From: Solihabitans fulvus
Lineage (GTDB): Bacteria > Actinomycetota > Actinomycetes > Mycobacteriales > Pseudonocardiaceae
Assembly: GCF_008386585.1 (NCBI RefSeq)
Contig: NZ_VUOB01000027.1
Location: forward strand, 1 to 63,894
Length of the DNA stretch: 63,894 nt
Reading direction: 5' to 3'
The notes under the pieces were generated by a model. It saw only the letters and a program-made list of their open reading frames with translations. It did not search any database and had not been told where the DNA came from. Positions within the stretch are counted from its first letter, which is position 1, and every line of letters starts with the position of its first letter. The position numbers were made by a program, and so were the translations under genes. Positions 44,290 through 53,100 of this stretch are shown piece by piece.

Positions 44290-44714
44290 GCCGTTTTTTG
44301 GGTTTGACGCTTTGGTTGTTTTTGGGGTGGGGCGCTTTGGCCGTTTGATAGGTGGAGACGGCGGGGGCCGGCGACTCGCTTCGCTCGCTGCCCGGTTTCT
44401 GGGCTACCTGTGTTTATTGGGCCTCGCTTCGCTCGGCCGGGCGAGTTCGCCTCAAGTCGGCCCCTTCGGCTTCTCGGGCGACTCCGCTTCGCTCCGTCGC
44501 CCTCCTGCGCCTCCAGGGACCGACGGCGAACTCGCACACCCCGCGCCGTCACGAAGTGAAAAAGCGGAGCGCTGGGTGCGGGGCGTGGGCCCGCGCCGTC
44601 ACAAAGTGGAAAAGCGGAGCGCTGGGCGCTGGGCGTGGGGTGTGGGTGCCCCCGCTGGGGTGCGGCCGCTTCGGCAACCTCGCCGGGTGATCTAAGGCGT
44701 GTCCCGATCGATGG
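44290..44714. repeat. T-rich, repeat-rich intergenic region with two 50-bp tandem repeats
   Basis: The first 60 bp are T/G-rich (TTTTTT at 44292-44297, soon after a GC-rich end of the MBL gene, may act as an intrinsic terminator). CGCTTCGCTC recurs three times (near 44380, 44425, 44490). A ~36-bp unit beginning CCGCGCCGTCAC is repeated at 44541 and 44591, exactly 50 bp apart. Short frames here have unusual composition and look non-coding. A weak match to the palindromic repeat arm (GGCGTGTCCCG) lies at 44696-44706. Confidence 0.5.
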
Positions 44715-47700
44715 TCATTCGGCGGGTGCCTCGCGCCGTTCGGTCAGGTCCGCCAGGAGGTCGGTGAGGCGCTGGGCGACCAGTCTTGCGCCGACCGGCG
44801 CGGCGAGGTCCAGCGCGTGCCGGGTCCAGCGCAGCGCGTGCTCGACGTTGCCGACGCGCCGATATGCCTGTGCCAGCGCGGTTTCCGCCCGGATCTGCCG
44901 CAGCAGCGAGCCGGTCCGCCTGCTGATCGCCCGCGCCCGGTTGGCCGCCGCGACGGCCGCCCGGTGGTCGCCGAGCTCGCGTTCGTCGGCGGACAGCCCG
45001 GTCAGCGCGTCCACCGTCACCGCGTCGGTGCCGGCCCGCTCCGCGATCTGCACGGCCTCGCGGCGGTGTTTCCTTGCCAGCGCTAGGGAACCGGCCGCGT
45101 GGTGGGCGCCGGCCACCGCGTCGAGCGCGATGGCGATCGGCTCGGCCTCGGAGAACCTCCTGGCCAGGTCGAGCGCCTCGGTGCCGCGCGCCAACGCGCC
45201 GACCAGGTCGCCGGCCTCGCACCGCAGCCTGGACAGCCCGCTCAACACGTCGGCCTGGGCGACCGGCGAGGAGAACCTGCGGTAGGAGGCGAGCGCCGCG
45301 ACCAGGTGCTGTTCCGCCTCGTCGAGCAGGCCCTGGTCGTGCAGCACGAAGCCGAGGTCTCCCGCGAACCGCATGGCCGCGACCTCGTTGCCCGCCTGCC
45401 TGACCAGCGCGCCGGCCAGCCGGAGACAGGCCGCCGCGTTGGCCAACTGGCCAAGGCCCCAGTAGGTCTGGCCGAGCACCCCGTTCGCGGTGGCCTCGCC
45501 GCCCTCCGCGCCGAGGCCCTCGGTGAACTCGGCCGAGCGGCGCGCGTAGGGCAGCGCCTGCCGGGGCCGGCCGGTGTGCTCGTAGAGCGTGCCGAGGTTG
45601 TTCGTCGCGGCCCATTCGCCGCGTTCCCAGCCGACCTCGACGCTGATGTCCAACGCGCGGTGCAGGTGGCCGATGGCGCGCGGGAAGTCCGTCACCCCCA
45701 TCGCCTGCGCGGCGAGGGTCAGCTCCATGCCGGCCTGCGCCCGTCGGTCGCCTGCCGCCCGCGCGGCCCGCATCCCGCACATCGCGGTCAGCCGCCACTC
45801 GCTGACGTGCACCGAGCCGTGGAAGTAGGACCGCAGCGCGTCGGCCAGGTACCAGGCATAGGACCACGGGCCGTGGTCCGCGGCGTGTTCGACGGCCGCG
45901 ACCAGGTTCGCGCGTTCCGCCGCGAACCAGTCGACCGCGCTGTCCGCGTCGGGCAGGTCGGCGACGGCGGGCCGGACGTCCCTCGGCAGCCGGGTGAAAT
46001 CGGGGTTGAGGCGGCGGCTCGCCGCGTCGGCCACGTCAAGGTAGTGGTCGAACAGCGCGATCAGCGCCGCGGCGCGCGAGTGGGGCGGCTCGTCCAGCGC
46101 CACCCGGTCAACGGCGAACCGGCGCAGCAGGTCGTGCAGCCGGTAACGGCCGGGCTGGTGCTGTTCGACCAGGCTCGCGGCGGCCAGCGCGGTGAGCAGG
46201 CGCGCGGCCGTCGCGACCGAGGCGCCGGTGATCGCGGCCGCCGACGCTGGGGTGAAGTCCGGGCCGGGCACCAGCCCGAGCAGCCGGAACAGCCGCCGCT
46301 GGTCGGCCGGCAGCGACGCGTAGGACAGCCCGAACGCCTTGGCGACCGCGCCCTCCTCCGCGCCGTCGACGGTCAGGCCACCGAGGCCCGCTCCGTCGGA
46401 CAGCGCCGCGACCAGCTCGGCGACAGTGGTGTGCGGGTGGCAGATCAGGTTGGCCGCGGCGATGCGCAGCGCCAACGGCAGGCGACCGCACAGCCTGGCC
46501 AGCTCCGGCAGCGCCGCAGGCCGCCCGGCCACCTGCCCGGCCGGCACCGCGTCCGTCAGCAGCCTGACGGCCGCCTCGTCGGACAGCACGTCCAGCGGCA
46601 CCGACACGGCTCCGTCGATGGCGACCAGCTCGCCGAGCCGGTTGCGGCTGGTGATCACCGTCGCGCAGCCGATCCCGCCGGGCAGCAACGGCCGGACCTG
46701 CTCGGCGCTGCGCGCGTTGTCCAGCACCAGCAGGCAGCGCCGGTTGGACAGCAGCGACCGGTAGACGGTGGTCTGCTCGGCCAGGTCGCCCGCCACCTGT
46801 TCGGCGTCCACGCCGAGCCTGCGCAGCAGCTGCGGCAGCGCCAGTGCGGGCGGCAGCGGTTCGTGCTGCGGGTCGAAGCCGCGCAGGTCGAGGTAGAGCT
46901 GGCCGTCGGGGAACCGGTCGGCGGTCGCGTGCGCCCAGTGCACCGCCAGCGCGGTCTTGCCGACCCCGGCGATGCCGCTGATCACCAGCAACCCGGCCGA
47001 CAGGCCGGCGTCGAGGCGGTCAAGCGCGGCGCGGCGGCCGGCCAGACCGGGGACGTCGCGGGGCAGCTCGGCTGGCCGGACGGCCGGCCGCCGGACCGTC
47101 ACGGGCTGGTCCTGCGCCGGCTGTTCGTGCGCGGCCAGGACCGTGGCGTGCAGCTCGCGCAACCGAGTGCCCGGCTCGACGCCGAGCTGCGCGACCAGCT
47201 CGCGGCGCGCCTCGGCGTACGCGTCGAGGGCCTCGGCTCGCCTGCCGCTGCCGTGCAGGGCGAGCATCAGGTGGCCGCGCAGCCCCTCGCGCAGCGGATG
47301 CGCCCGCACCAGGGCGCGCAGCTCGCCGATCACCTCGGCGTGCCGGCCGCGCGCCAGGTCGACCTCGATCCGCCGCTCGACGGCCTGGGCCCACCGCTCG
47401 GTCCACATGGCACCGTCCTCGCGGCGCATCCGCTCCGACGGGATGTCCAGCAGCGCTGGCCCGCGCCAGACCTCGATCGCGGCGCGCAGCAGCTCGGCCT
47501 CCGCCTCGGCGTCGCCGGCGTGCCTGGCGCGCAGGGCCTCGGCGAACAGCCGCTGCGCGACCTGAACGTCCACTGTGTCCGGTTCGGTGTCCAGGACGTA
47601 GCCGGGGGAGCGGGTGCGCACCGGCGACACCGCGTCCGGCCCTGCCGTCAGCCGCCGCAGCCGCATCACGTGGTTGTGCAGGGTGGCCCGCCCGGTCGGC

Positions 47701-47864
47701 GGCGGCGCGCCGTCCCAGAGCCGGTCGATCAGGTCCTCGGCCGGCACGAGGTGGTTGGCGCGCAACGCCAGGGTTGCCAACACAATGCGTTGCTTCGGTG
47801 ACGTCACGTGCACGACCCGGCCCGCGACGAACACCTCGAGCGGACCGAGCAACCGGACTTCCAC
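44715..47864 (-). CDS. SARP/AfsR-type transcriptional regulator (BTAD, NB-ARC, TPR)
   Basis: 1049 residues from GTG 47864 with GGAGG upstream. Domains: an OmpR-like winged HTH (1-95; SPKQRIVLATLALRANHLV), a BTAD helical domain (about 100-245), an NB-ARC STAND ATPase (about 270-560) with Walker A GIAGVGKTALA, LLVLDNAR and GRLPLAL, then TPRs (about 660-1040; NNLGTLYEHTGRPRQALPYA). AfsR-like proteins bind repeats near -35 elements and activate secondary metabolism. The NRPS operon ~2.5 kb further along is a reasonable target, though direct repeats were not identified there. Divergent from a lipoprotein gene (88 bp). Confidence 0.88.
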   Translation of the reverse strand: MEVRLLGPLEVFVAGRVVHVTSPKQRIVLATLALRANHLVPAEDLIDRLWDGAPPPTGRATLHNHVMRLRRLTAGPDAVSPVRTRSPGYVLDTEPDTVDVQVAQRLFAEALRARHAGDAEAEAELLRAAIEVWRGPALLDIPSERMRREDGAMWTERWAQAVERRIEVDLARGRHAEVIGELRALVRAHPLREGLRGHLMLALHGSGRRAEALDAYAEARRELVAQLGVEPGTRLRELHATVLAAHEQPAQDQPVTVRRPAVRPAELPRDVPGLAGRRAALDRLDAGLSAGLLVISGIAGVGKTALAVHWAHATADRFPDGQLYLDLRGFDPQHEPLPPALALPQLLRRLGVDAEQVAGDLAEQTTVYRSLLSNRRCLLVLDNARSAEQVRPLLPGGIGCATVITSRNRLGELVAIDGAVSVPLDVLSDEAAVRLLTDAVPAGQVAGRPAALPELARLCGRLPLALRIAAANLICHPHTTVAELVAALSDGAGLGGLTVDGAEEGAVAKAFGLSYASLPADQRRLFRLLGLVPGPDFTPASAAAITGASVATAARLLTALAAASLVEQHQPGRYRLHDLLRRFAVDRVALDEPPHSRAAALIALFDHYLDVADAASRRLNPDFTRLPRDVRPAVADLPDADSAVDWFAAERANLVAAVEHAADHGPWSYAWYLADALRSYFHGSVHVSEWRLTAMCGMRAARAAGDRRAQAGMELTLAAQAMGVTDFPRAIGHLHRALDISVEVGWERGEWAATNNLGTLYEHTGRPRQALPYARRSAEFTEGLGAEGGEATANGVLGQTYWGLGQLANAAACLRLAGALVRQAGNEVAAMRFAGDLGFVLHDQGLLDEAEQHLVAALASYRRFSSPVAQADVLSGLSRLRCEAGDLVGALARGTEALDLARRFSEAEPIAIALDAVAGAHHAAGSLALARKHRREAVQIAERAGTDAVTVDALTGLSADERELGDHRAAVAAANRARAISRRTGSLLRQIRAETALAQAYRRVGNVEHALRWTRHALDLAAPVGARLVAQRLTDLLADLTERREAPAE

Positions 47865-47952
47865 GCCACCTCCGCGGCCAGTCCGCTGTTAGCGGTCTGT
47901 TAGGGAACCCGCCGAGACTAACGCCCCCACCCCCAGGTCGAAGGAGTTTGGC

Positions 47953-48627
47953 GTGCGTCTGCGTCCCCTGTTGCTCGTCGCGGTCGCGACGGGTGTGGTC
48001 ACCGTCACCGTCGCCGGCTGCTCGTCGCAGACCGGCACCGCCGCCGCGGGCGCGTCGAGCGCGGCCTCTTCCCCGGCGCCGCCGAGCGCGGGCTCGGCCA
48101 CCGCGTCGGTGCCGGTGAGCCCGAGCCCCGCGGCGTCCGGCTCGGTCGCCTTCACCAAGCAGGGCACCGCCCTCACGTTGGGTGGCAAGGCGATCGTGCC
48201 GTTCACCTCCACCGGCCACCAGGGCGCGATCGGCGTCACGGTCACCGGCATCGACAAGGGCGCCACGGCCGACCTCGCGCCGCTCCAGCTCGGCGCCAAG
48301 GTCGCCGGCATGGTGCCGTACTACGTGCGGGTGACCGTGTCCAACGAGAGCGGCAGCGACTTCTCCTTCGTCAGCCTCGGCCTCATGCACGGGCTGCTGG
48401 CCAGCGGCGACCAGGCCCAGCAGGTGTCGGTGATCGGCAAGTTCGACAAGTGCCCCGGCGGCACGGCCGGCAAGGACTTCACCACCAAGGGCGCGACGTT
48501 CACCGGCTGCGTCCTGGCGCTGTCCACGGCGGATGCCCCGGTCGTCGGAGCCGACTACAGCGACGGCCAGTACTCGAAGCAGGCACCCGACACCGACTAC
48601 GCCCGCACGCCGGTCACCTGGAATTGA
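47953..48627 (+). CDS. Uncharacterised lipoprotein, 3' end abutting a TnpB element
   Basis: 224 residues from GTG 47953 with AAGGAG upstream. Lipobox VAGCSS, then a Ser/Ala/Pro-rich linker (to about 60) and a beta-sandwich like DUF4352-type antigens (VRVTVSNESGSDFSFV), with two Cys. The stop TGA (48625-48627) lies inside the terminal TTGAC of the right end of the neighbouring IS605-type element. The original C-terminus may have been slightly different. Function unknown. Confidence 0.7.
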   Translation: MRLRPLLLVAVATGVVTVTVAGCSSQTGTAAAGASSAASSPAPPSAGSATASVPVSPSPAASGSVAFTKQGTALTLGGKAIVPFTSTGHQGAIGVTVTGIDKGATADLAPLQLGAKVAGMVPYYVRVTVSNESGSDFSFVSLGLMHGLLASGDQAQQVSVIGKFDKCPGGTAGKDFTTKGATFTGCVLALSTADAPVVGADYSDGQYSKQAPDTDYARTPVTWN

Positions 48628-50045
48628 CATCCTCTCCGTCCTAACGGACGGTGATTCCCTCCATGCCGCGCGTGGACCGCGCGGCGTCCGGGTGGGTTAC
48701 CGCTTCGCCGCGCCGTGCCGGAACTCGTCCCGGTCTTACCTGCGCTCCACGGTCGTTGAAGTCCGCCTGCCCGGCGGCCTTGATATTCCTGGCGGCGTTG
48801 ACGTCCCGGTCGTGGACCGACCCACACGGGCAGGTCCACGACCGGACGTCGAGCGCCATCTTCTCATTGACCCTGCCGCAGTCCGAGCACCTGCGGGTGG
48901 ACGGGAAGAACCGGTCCACCATGGCGAAGGCGCGCCCGTAGCGGGCGGCCTTGTACTCCAGCATCGCGGTGAAACTGGCCCAGCCGGCGTCGTGCACGGA
49001 CTTGGCCAGCCGGGTCCGACCCAGACCGGCCACACACAGGTCCTCGACATACACCGCTTGGCTGTCGCGGATGATCGCCGTGGACAGCTTGTGCTGCCAG
49101 TCCCGCCGGGTGTCAGCCACCCGGGCGTGCGCCCTGGCGACCTTCACCACGGCCTTCGCGCGGTTGCGGCTGCCCCGCTGCTTGCGGGACAGGGCTCGTT
49201 GCAGCCGTGTGAGTGCGCGGGCCGCGCGGCGCAGGAACCTCGGGGCCGTGATCTTCGTGCCGTCGGACAGCACCGCGAAATGCGTCAACCCCAGGTCGAT
49301 ACCGACCTCGGGGTCGGCCGGCGGCAGCCTCTCGTTCTCGCCGGTCTGGACGACGAAGGAGGCGAAGTACCGGCCCGCCGCATCCTTGACGACCGTGACC
49401 GAGGAAGGGTCCGAGGGCAGGGGCCGCGACCACCGCACCCGCAGGTCACCGACCTTCGGCAACCGCAACCTGCCGTTGTCCAGGACCGCGAACCGGCTGT
49501 TCCTGGTGAAACGGATGGCCTGCCGATGGTCTTTGCGGGACCGAAACCGGGGCGGGGCGACCTTGCGGCCCTTGCGGGTGCCGGTGACCGAGGCGAAGAA
49601 GTTGTGGTAGGCCATGTTCAGGTCCGCGAGGGCCTGTTGCAGCACGACCGAGGACACCTCGCCAAGCCAGGCACGCTCGGGCGTGTGTTTGGCCGCGGTG
49701 ATGACCAGCTTGGACAGGTCCCCGTCGGAGATGTGCTGCTCGCCGTTCTCGCGTGCCCGCTGCCGTGCGCGCAGCCCGTCGTTGAACACCACCCTGGCGC
49801 ACCCGAACGCCCGCGCCAGCGACTGCTGCTGGACGGGTGTCGGACACACGCGGAAGTTGAAGTGAAGCTGCACACCATCAGCATCGAACACACGTGCGAA
49901 CCCACGCAAGATCACGATCGAGTGACTCCCACGCCACAGCACAGCGGGTGCGGACATCGAGCGACACGACCACCCGGTGCACCGCGCTACTCGGGCCTTG
50001 GCAGCCCTCCCAGCGCGGGTTTTCACCCCCGACCCAACGGGCGGA
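48624..50045 (-). mobile_element. IS605/IS1341-type element carrying only tnpB
   Basis: The right end is recognisable: on the minus strand a GGAATCACCGTCC-type sequence, hairpin CCGTCC-TAAC-GGACGG (plus-strand 48636-48651), then GAGAGGATGTCAA ending at 48624. This is the standard end of actinobacterial IS605-family elements. No tnpA (Y1 transposase) is present. The left end was not defined; it lies upstream of the tnpB start, at roughly 49.9-50.05 kb. Expected omega RNA would span the tnpB 3' end and right end, with a guide read from flanking DNA just below 48624. Confidence 0.7.
48641..49873 (-). CDS. tnpB: TnpB RNA-guided nuclease (IS605 OrfB)
   Basis: 410 residues from GTG 49873, the start that fits the family opening QLHFNFRVCPT; the open frame reaches 50026. 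The RuvC-like nuclease residues appear intact: D193 in VGIDLGLT, E277 in YVEDLC and D357 in HDRDVNAA. The zinc ribbon is CSDCGR...CPCG. The C-terminal few codons and the stop are read from the right-end hairpin. TnpB proteins cut DNA guided by omega RNA and favour retention of the element. Apparent integrity suggests recent or maintained activity. Confidence 0.88.
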   Translation of the reverse strand: MQLHFNFRVCPTPVQQQSLARAFGCARVVFNDGLRARQRARENGEQHISDGDLSKLVITAAKHTPERAWLGEVSSVVLQQALADLNMAYHNFFASVTGTRKGRKVAPPRFRSRKDHRQAIRFTRNSRFAVLDNGRLRLPKVGDLRVRWSRPLPSDPSSVTVVKDAAGRYFASFVVQTGENERLPPADPEVGIDLGLTHFAVLSDGTKITAPRFLRRAARALTRLQRALSRKQRGSRNRAKAVVKVARAHARVADTRRDWQHKLSTAIIRDSQAVYVEDLCVAGLGRTRLAKSVHDAGWASFTAMLEYKAARYGRAFAMVDRFFPSTRRCSDCGRVNEKMALDVRSWTCPCGSVHDRDVNAARNIKAAGQADFNDRGAQVRPGRVPARRGEAVTHPDAARSTRGMEGITVR

Positions 50046-50071
50046 GACTGGCCCGCATCCGGGTGGCGATG

Positions 50072-50117
50072 GGCCGTGTCTGATGATTCTCGTTCGTCGC
50101 GAGCGGGGATCAGGACA
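50072..50117. repeat. Partial copy of the palindromic repeat arm
   Basis: GGCCGTGTCTGATG...GTCGCGAGCGGGGATCAGG matches the right arm of the 6701-6862 repeat (read in reverse), including an identical GTCGCGAGCGGGGATC core. It overlaps the last codons and stop of the NRPS-MFS gene (stop at 50110-50112). Confidence 0.5.
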
Positions 50118-53100
50118 TGGAATCGTCAGCCACGAGCAGGTCGGCCTCGGCCTGCGCCGCGTCGAGGTCGTCGGGGAGTTCCGCGCCGGCGATCGAGTCC
50201 GGCAGGTCGTCCTCCATGTACCGCAGCGGCCGATAGCGCAGCCCGAGCACGCCCCACGCGACGAGGAACAGGCCGCCGAGCAGCACCAGCAGGCCTGTTC
50301 CTCGGCCCGGCCCGACGCCGACGACCTGGCCGACGGTCGACGCGAGCGGCCCGCCGTGGCGCAGCAGCGGCTCGAACCAGTCGCTCAGCAGCGGGGCGGT
50401 CAGGAACGCCAGCGGAGTCATCGCGACGGCGAGCAGCTGGTTGGTGGCCAACACCCTGCCGAGTAGGTCGGGGCCGACCTTGGTCTGTAGCAACGCCTGC
50501 CAGTGCGCGTTGAGGATCGCGCTGGACCCCAGCGTCAGCAGGCCGCCAAGGCAGGCGAGCGGGACCGAAGGGCGCAGGCCGAGCAGCGCGTCGCCGAGGC
50601 CGACCCCGATGACGAACCCGACCATGCCGGTGGCGCGTCGGGCCGTGCCGCCCCAGCACACCACCAGCACCGCGCCGAGGATGCCGCCGACGCCGCTGAG
50701 CGCGACGACGACGCCGACGGATGCCGTGCCGCCGAAGGAGAACACCAGCGGCGTGGTGAGACAGAACACGAGCGCGCCGACGTAGTTCACCACGACGAAG
50801 AAGCCGGCCATGATCAGCAACGGCCTGCGCCTGCTCAGGTAGCGCCAGCCGCCCGTCAGCGCCTTGCCGAAGGACTCCTTGCTGCGCGGGAACATCCGGT
50901 TCGGGAACCGCACCGCCAGCAGGGTCAGCGCGCCGACCAGGAACGACGCGAGATCCAGCCCGATGACCCAACCGAGGCCGAGCAGCGCCATCAGCGCCGC
51001 GCCGGCCAGTGGGGCCAGCAGCGTGCCGACGGTCGTGCCGACCTGCGCGATCGCGTTGGCCTGCGCCAGATAAGGCTTGGGCACCAGCTGCGCCACCGAC
51101 GCCACGTAGGCGGGTTGCTGCACGGCGCCGATCGTGGACAGCAGCCCACAGGTCAGCGCGACCTGCCACAGGTGCAGCGAGCCGGTCAGCGCGGGCACCA
51201 CCAGGCCGAGCATCAGCACGGCCGCCAGCGCGTCGCACACCAACAGGACTCGCCGCCGGTCGACGCGGTCGGCGATCGTGCCGCCGACCGGCGCGAACAG
51301 GATGCGCGGCAGCAACGCGAACATCGTGATCAGCGCGTAGTCCGCGATCCGCCCGGTCTGTTGGTAGACCCACACACCGAGGGCGAACGCCGACAGCGCG
51401 CTGCCGGCCAGCGACACCGTCTGGCCGGCGGCGAGCAGGTAGAACTCGCGCAGGTTCCGCCGCGCGGTCCTGCCGACGACCGTCACCTCCGGCAGCGGCT
51501 CCGGCACCCGCCCCGCCGGCCAGTCCCGCACCCGCTGCGCGATCAGCGCGGCGAGCGCGCCGGCCTGGTGCTTGGCGAAGTAGTGGCCGGCGCGCGGAAT
51601 CTCCGCCAGCTCGACGCGGTCCGCGAACGCGCCCCACTCCGCGAACCGCTCCTGGTACAGCTCGGTGGTCAGGTCGCGCTGCCCGATCACGCACAGCACC
51701 GGGACGGTGAGCGTGCGCCGCCGCTGCGCGGTCAGCTCGCGGGTGAACCAGCGCCTCGCCTCGTGCCCGTCGTGCCGCATGCTCGCCAGCATCATCGCGG
51801 TCGCCTCGGCGCCGCCCTCCTCCTCGTCCTCCAGCAGCCCGCCCATCACCCGCAGCGCGTCCTCGAACCCCCGATCCGACCGCCACCGGTCGCCGCCGAG
51901 GGTCCGGTTCCACCACGCCGGCAACCGGCCGGGCAGCTGCGCGGTCGGGAAGCTGCCGCCGATGACGAGCCCGATCAGCGGCCGGCCGCCGTCCTCCAGC
52001 CGCAGCGCCAGTTCCGTGGCCAGCGCGGAGCCGACGCAGTGCCCGTAGACCAGAATCGGCCCGGTCCGCCGGTCCGCGAGTTCGGCCAGCACCCGGTCGA
52101 CGACGTCCGGCAGCGGCAGCCTGGCCTCGTCGGGCGCCGCCGGGTCGTGGCCGGGCAGCTCGACGGCCAGCAGCGCCGCGCCGGGCAGTTCGGCGGCCAG
52201 CTGCTCGGCCAGGGGCCGGTAGCCGGCCGCGAGCCCGCCGCCGTAGGGCACGCACAACACCGTCACGGTCGGCGTCTCGCCCCGCGCGGGACCGGTGAGC
52301 TGGTGCAGCAGGGTGGGGGCGGCCCGGTCGTCGCCGCCGTCCAGGAACTCGGCGAGCGCGCCGACCGTGGGATGGGTGAACAGGTCGATCACCCGCAGCC
52401 CGAGGCCGATCTGCCGGACCGCGCGCACCGCGGTGAAGGAGTCGCCGCCGAGCGCGAAGAAGTCGTCCTGCACGCCGATCCCTGGAACCGCCAGCAGCTC
52501 CGACCACACCCCGGCGATGCGCAGCTCGGTCGGTGTCTCCGGCGCGGCCGACCCGTGACTCGACTCGGGCAGCGGCTCGGGCAGCGCGGCCCGGTCGACC
52601 TTTCCGTTGGGGTTCAACGGGAAAGCGTCGAGCACGACGATCGAGGTCGGCACCAGGTAGTCCGGCAGCACCGAGCGCAGCGCCGTCTTCAACGCATGAA
52701 CGTCCACAGTGGACTCGCCCGTCGTGATCCAGGCGACCAGTCGCCGCGCGACGGCCTCGCCCCTGGCCAGCACGACGGCCTCGACCACGCCGGGTTGCGC
52801 GCGCAGCGCGGCGGCGATCTCGCCGGGTTCGACGCGGAAGCCGCGGACCTTGACCTGGTCGTCGACGCGGCCGAGGAACTCCATCAGCCCTGCGGAGTTG
52901 AGCCTGACCCGGTCGCCGGTGCGGTAGCAGCGTTTCTCGCCGGTCACGGGGTCGGGCACGAACCGCGCGGCCGTCTCCTCGGGCCGGCCGAGGTATTCCC
53001 GCGCCACGCCGGGGCCGGCGATCCACAGCTCGCCGGGCAGCCCGGTGGGCACCGGTCGGCCGGCCGCGTCGACCACGAAGCATTCCGCGTTGGCGAGCGG

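Noticed and set aside
44541..44640. Possible CRISPR repeats
   Set aside because: Only two copies, 36 bp matching with a 14-bp gap, no further units and no cas genes.
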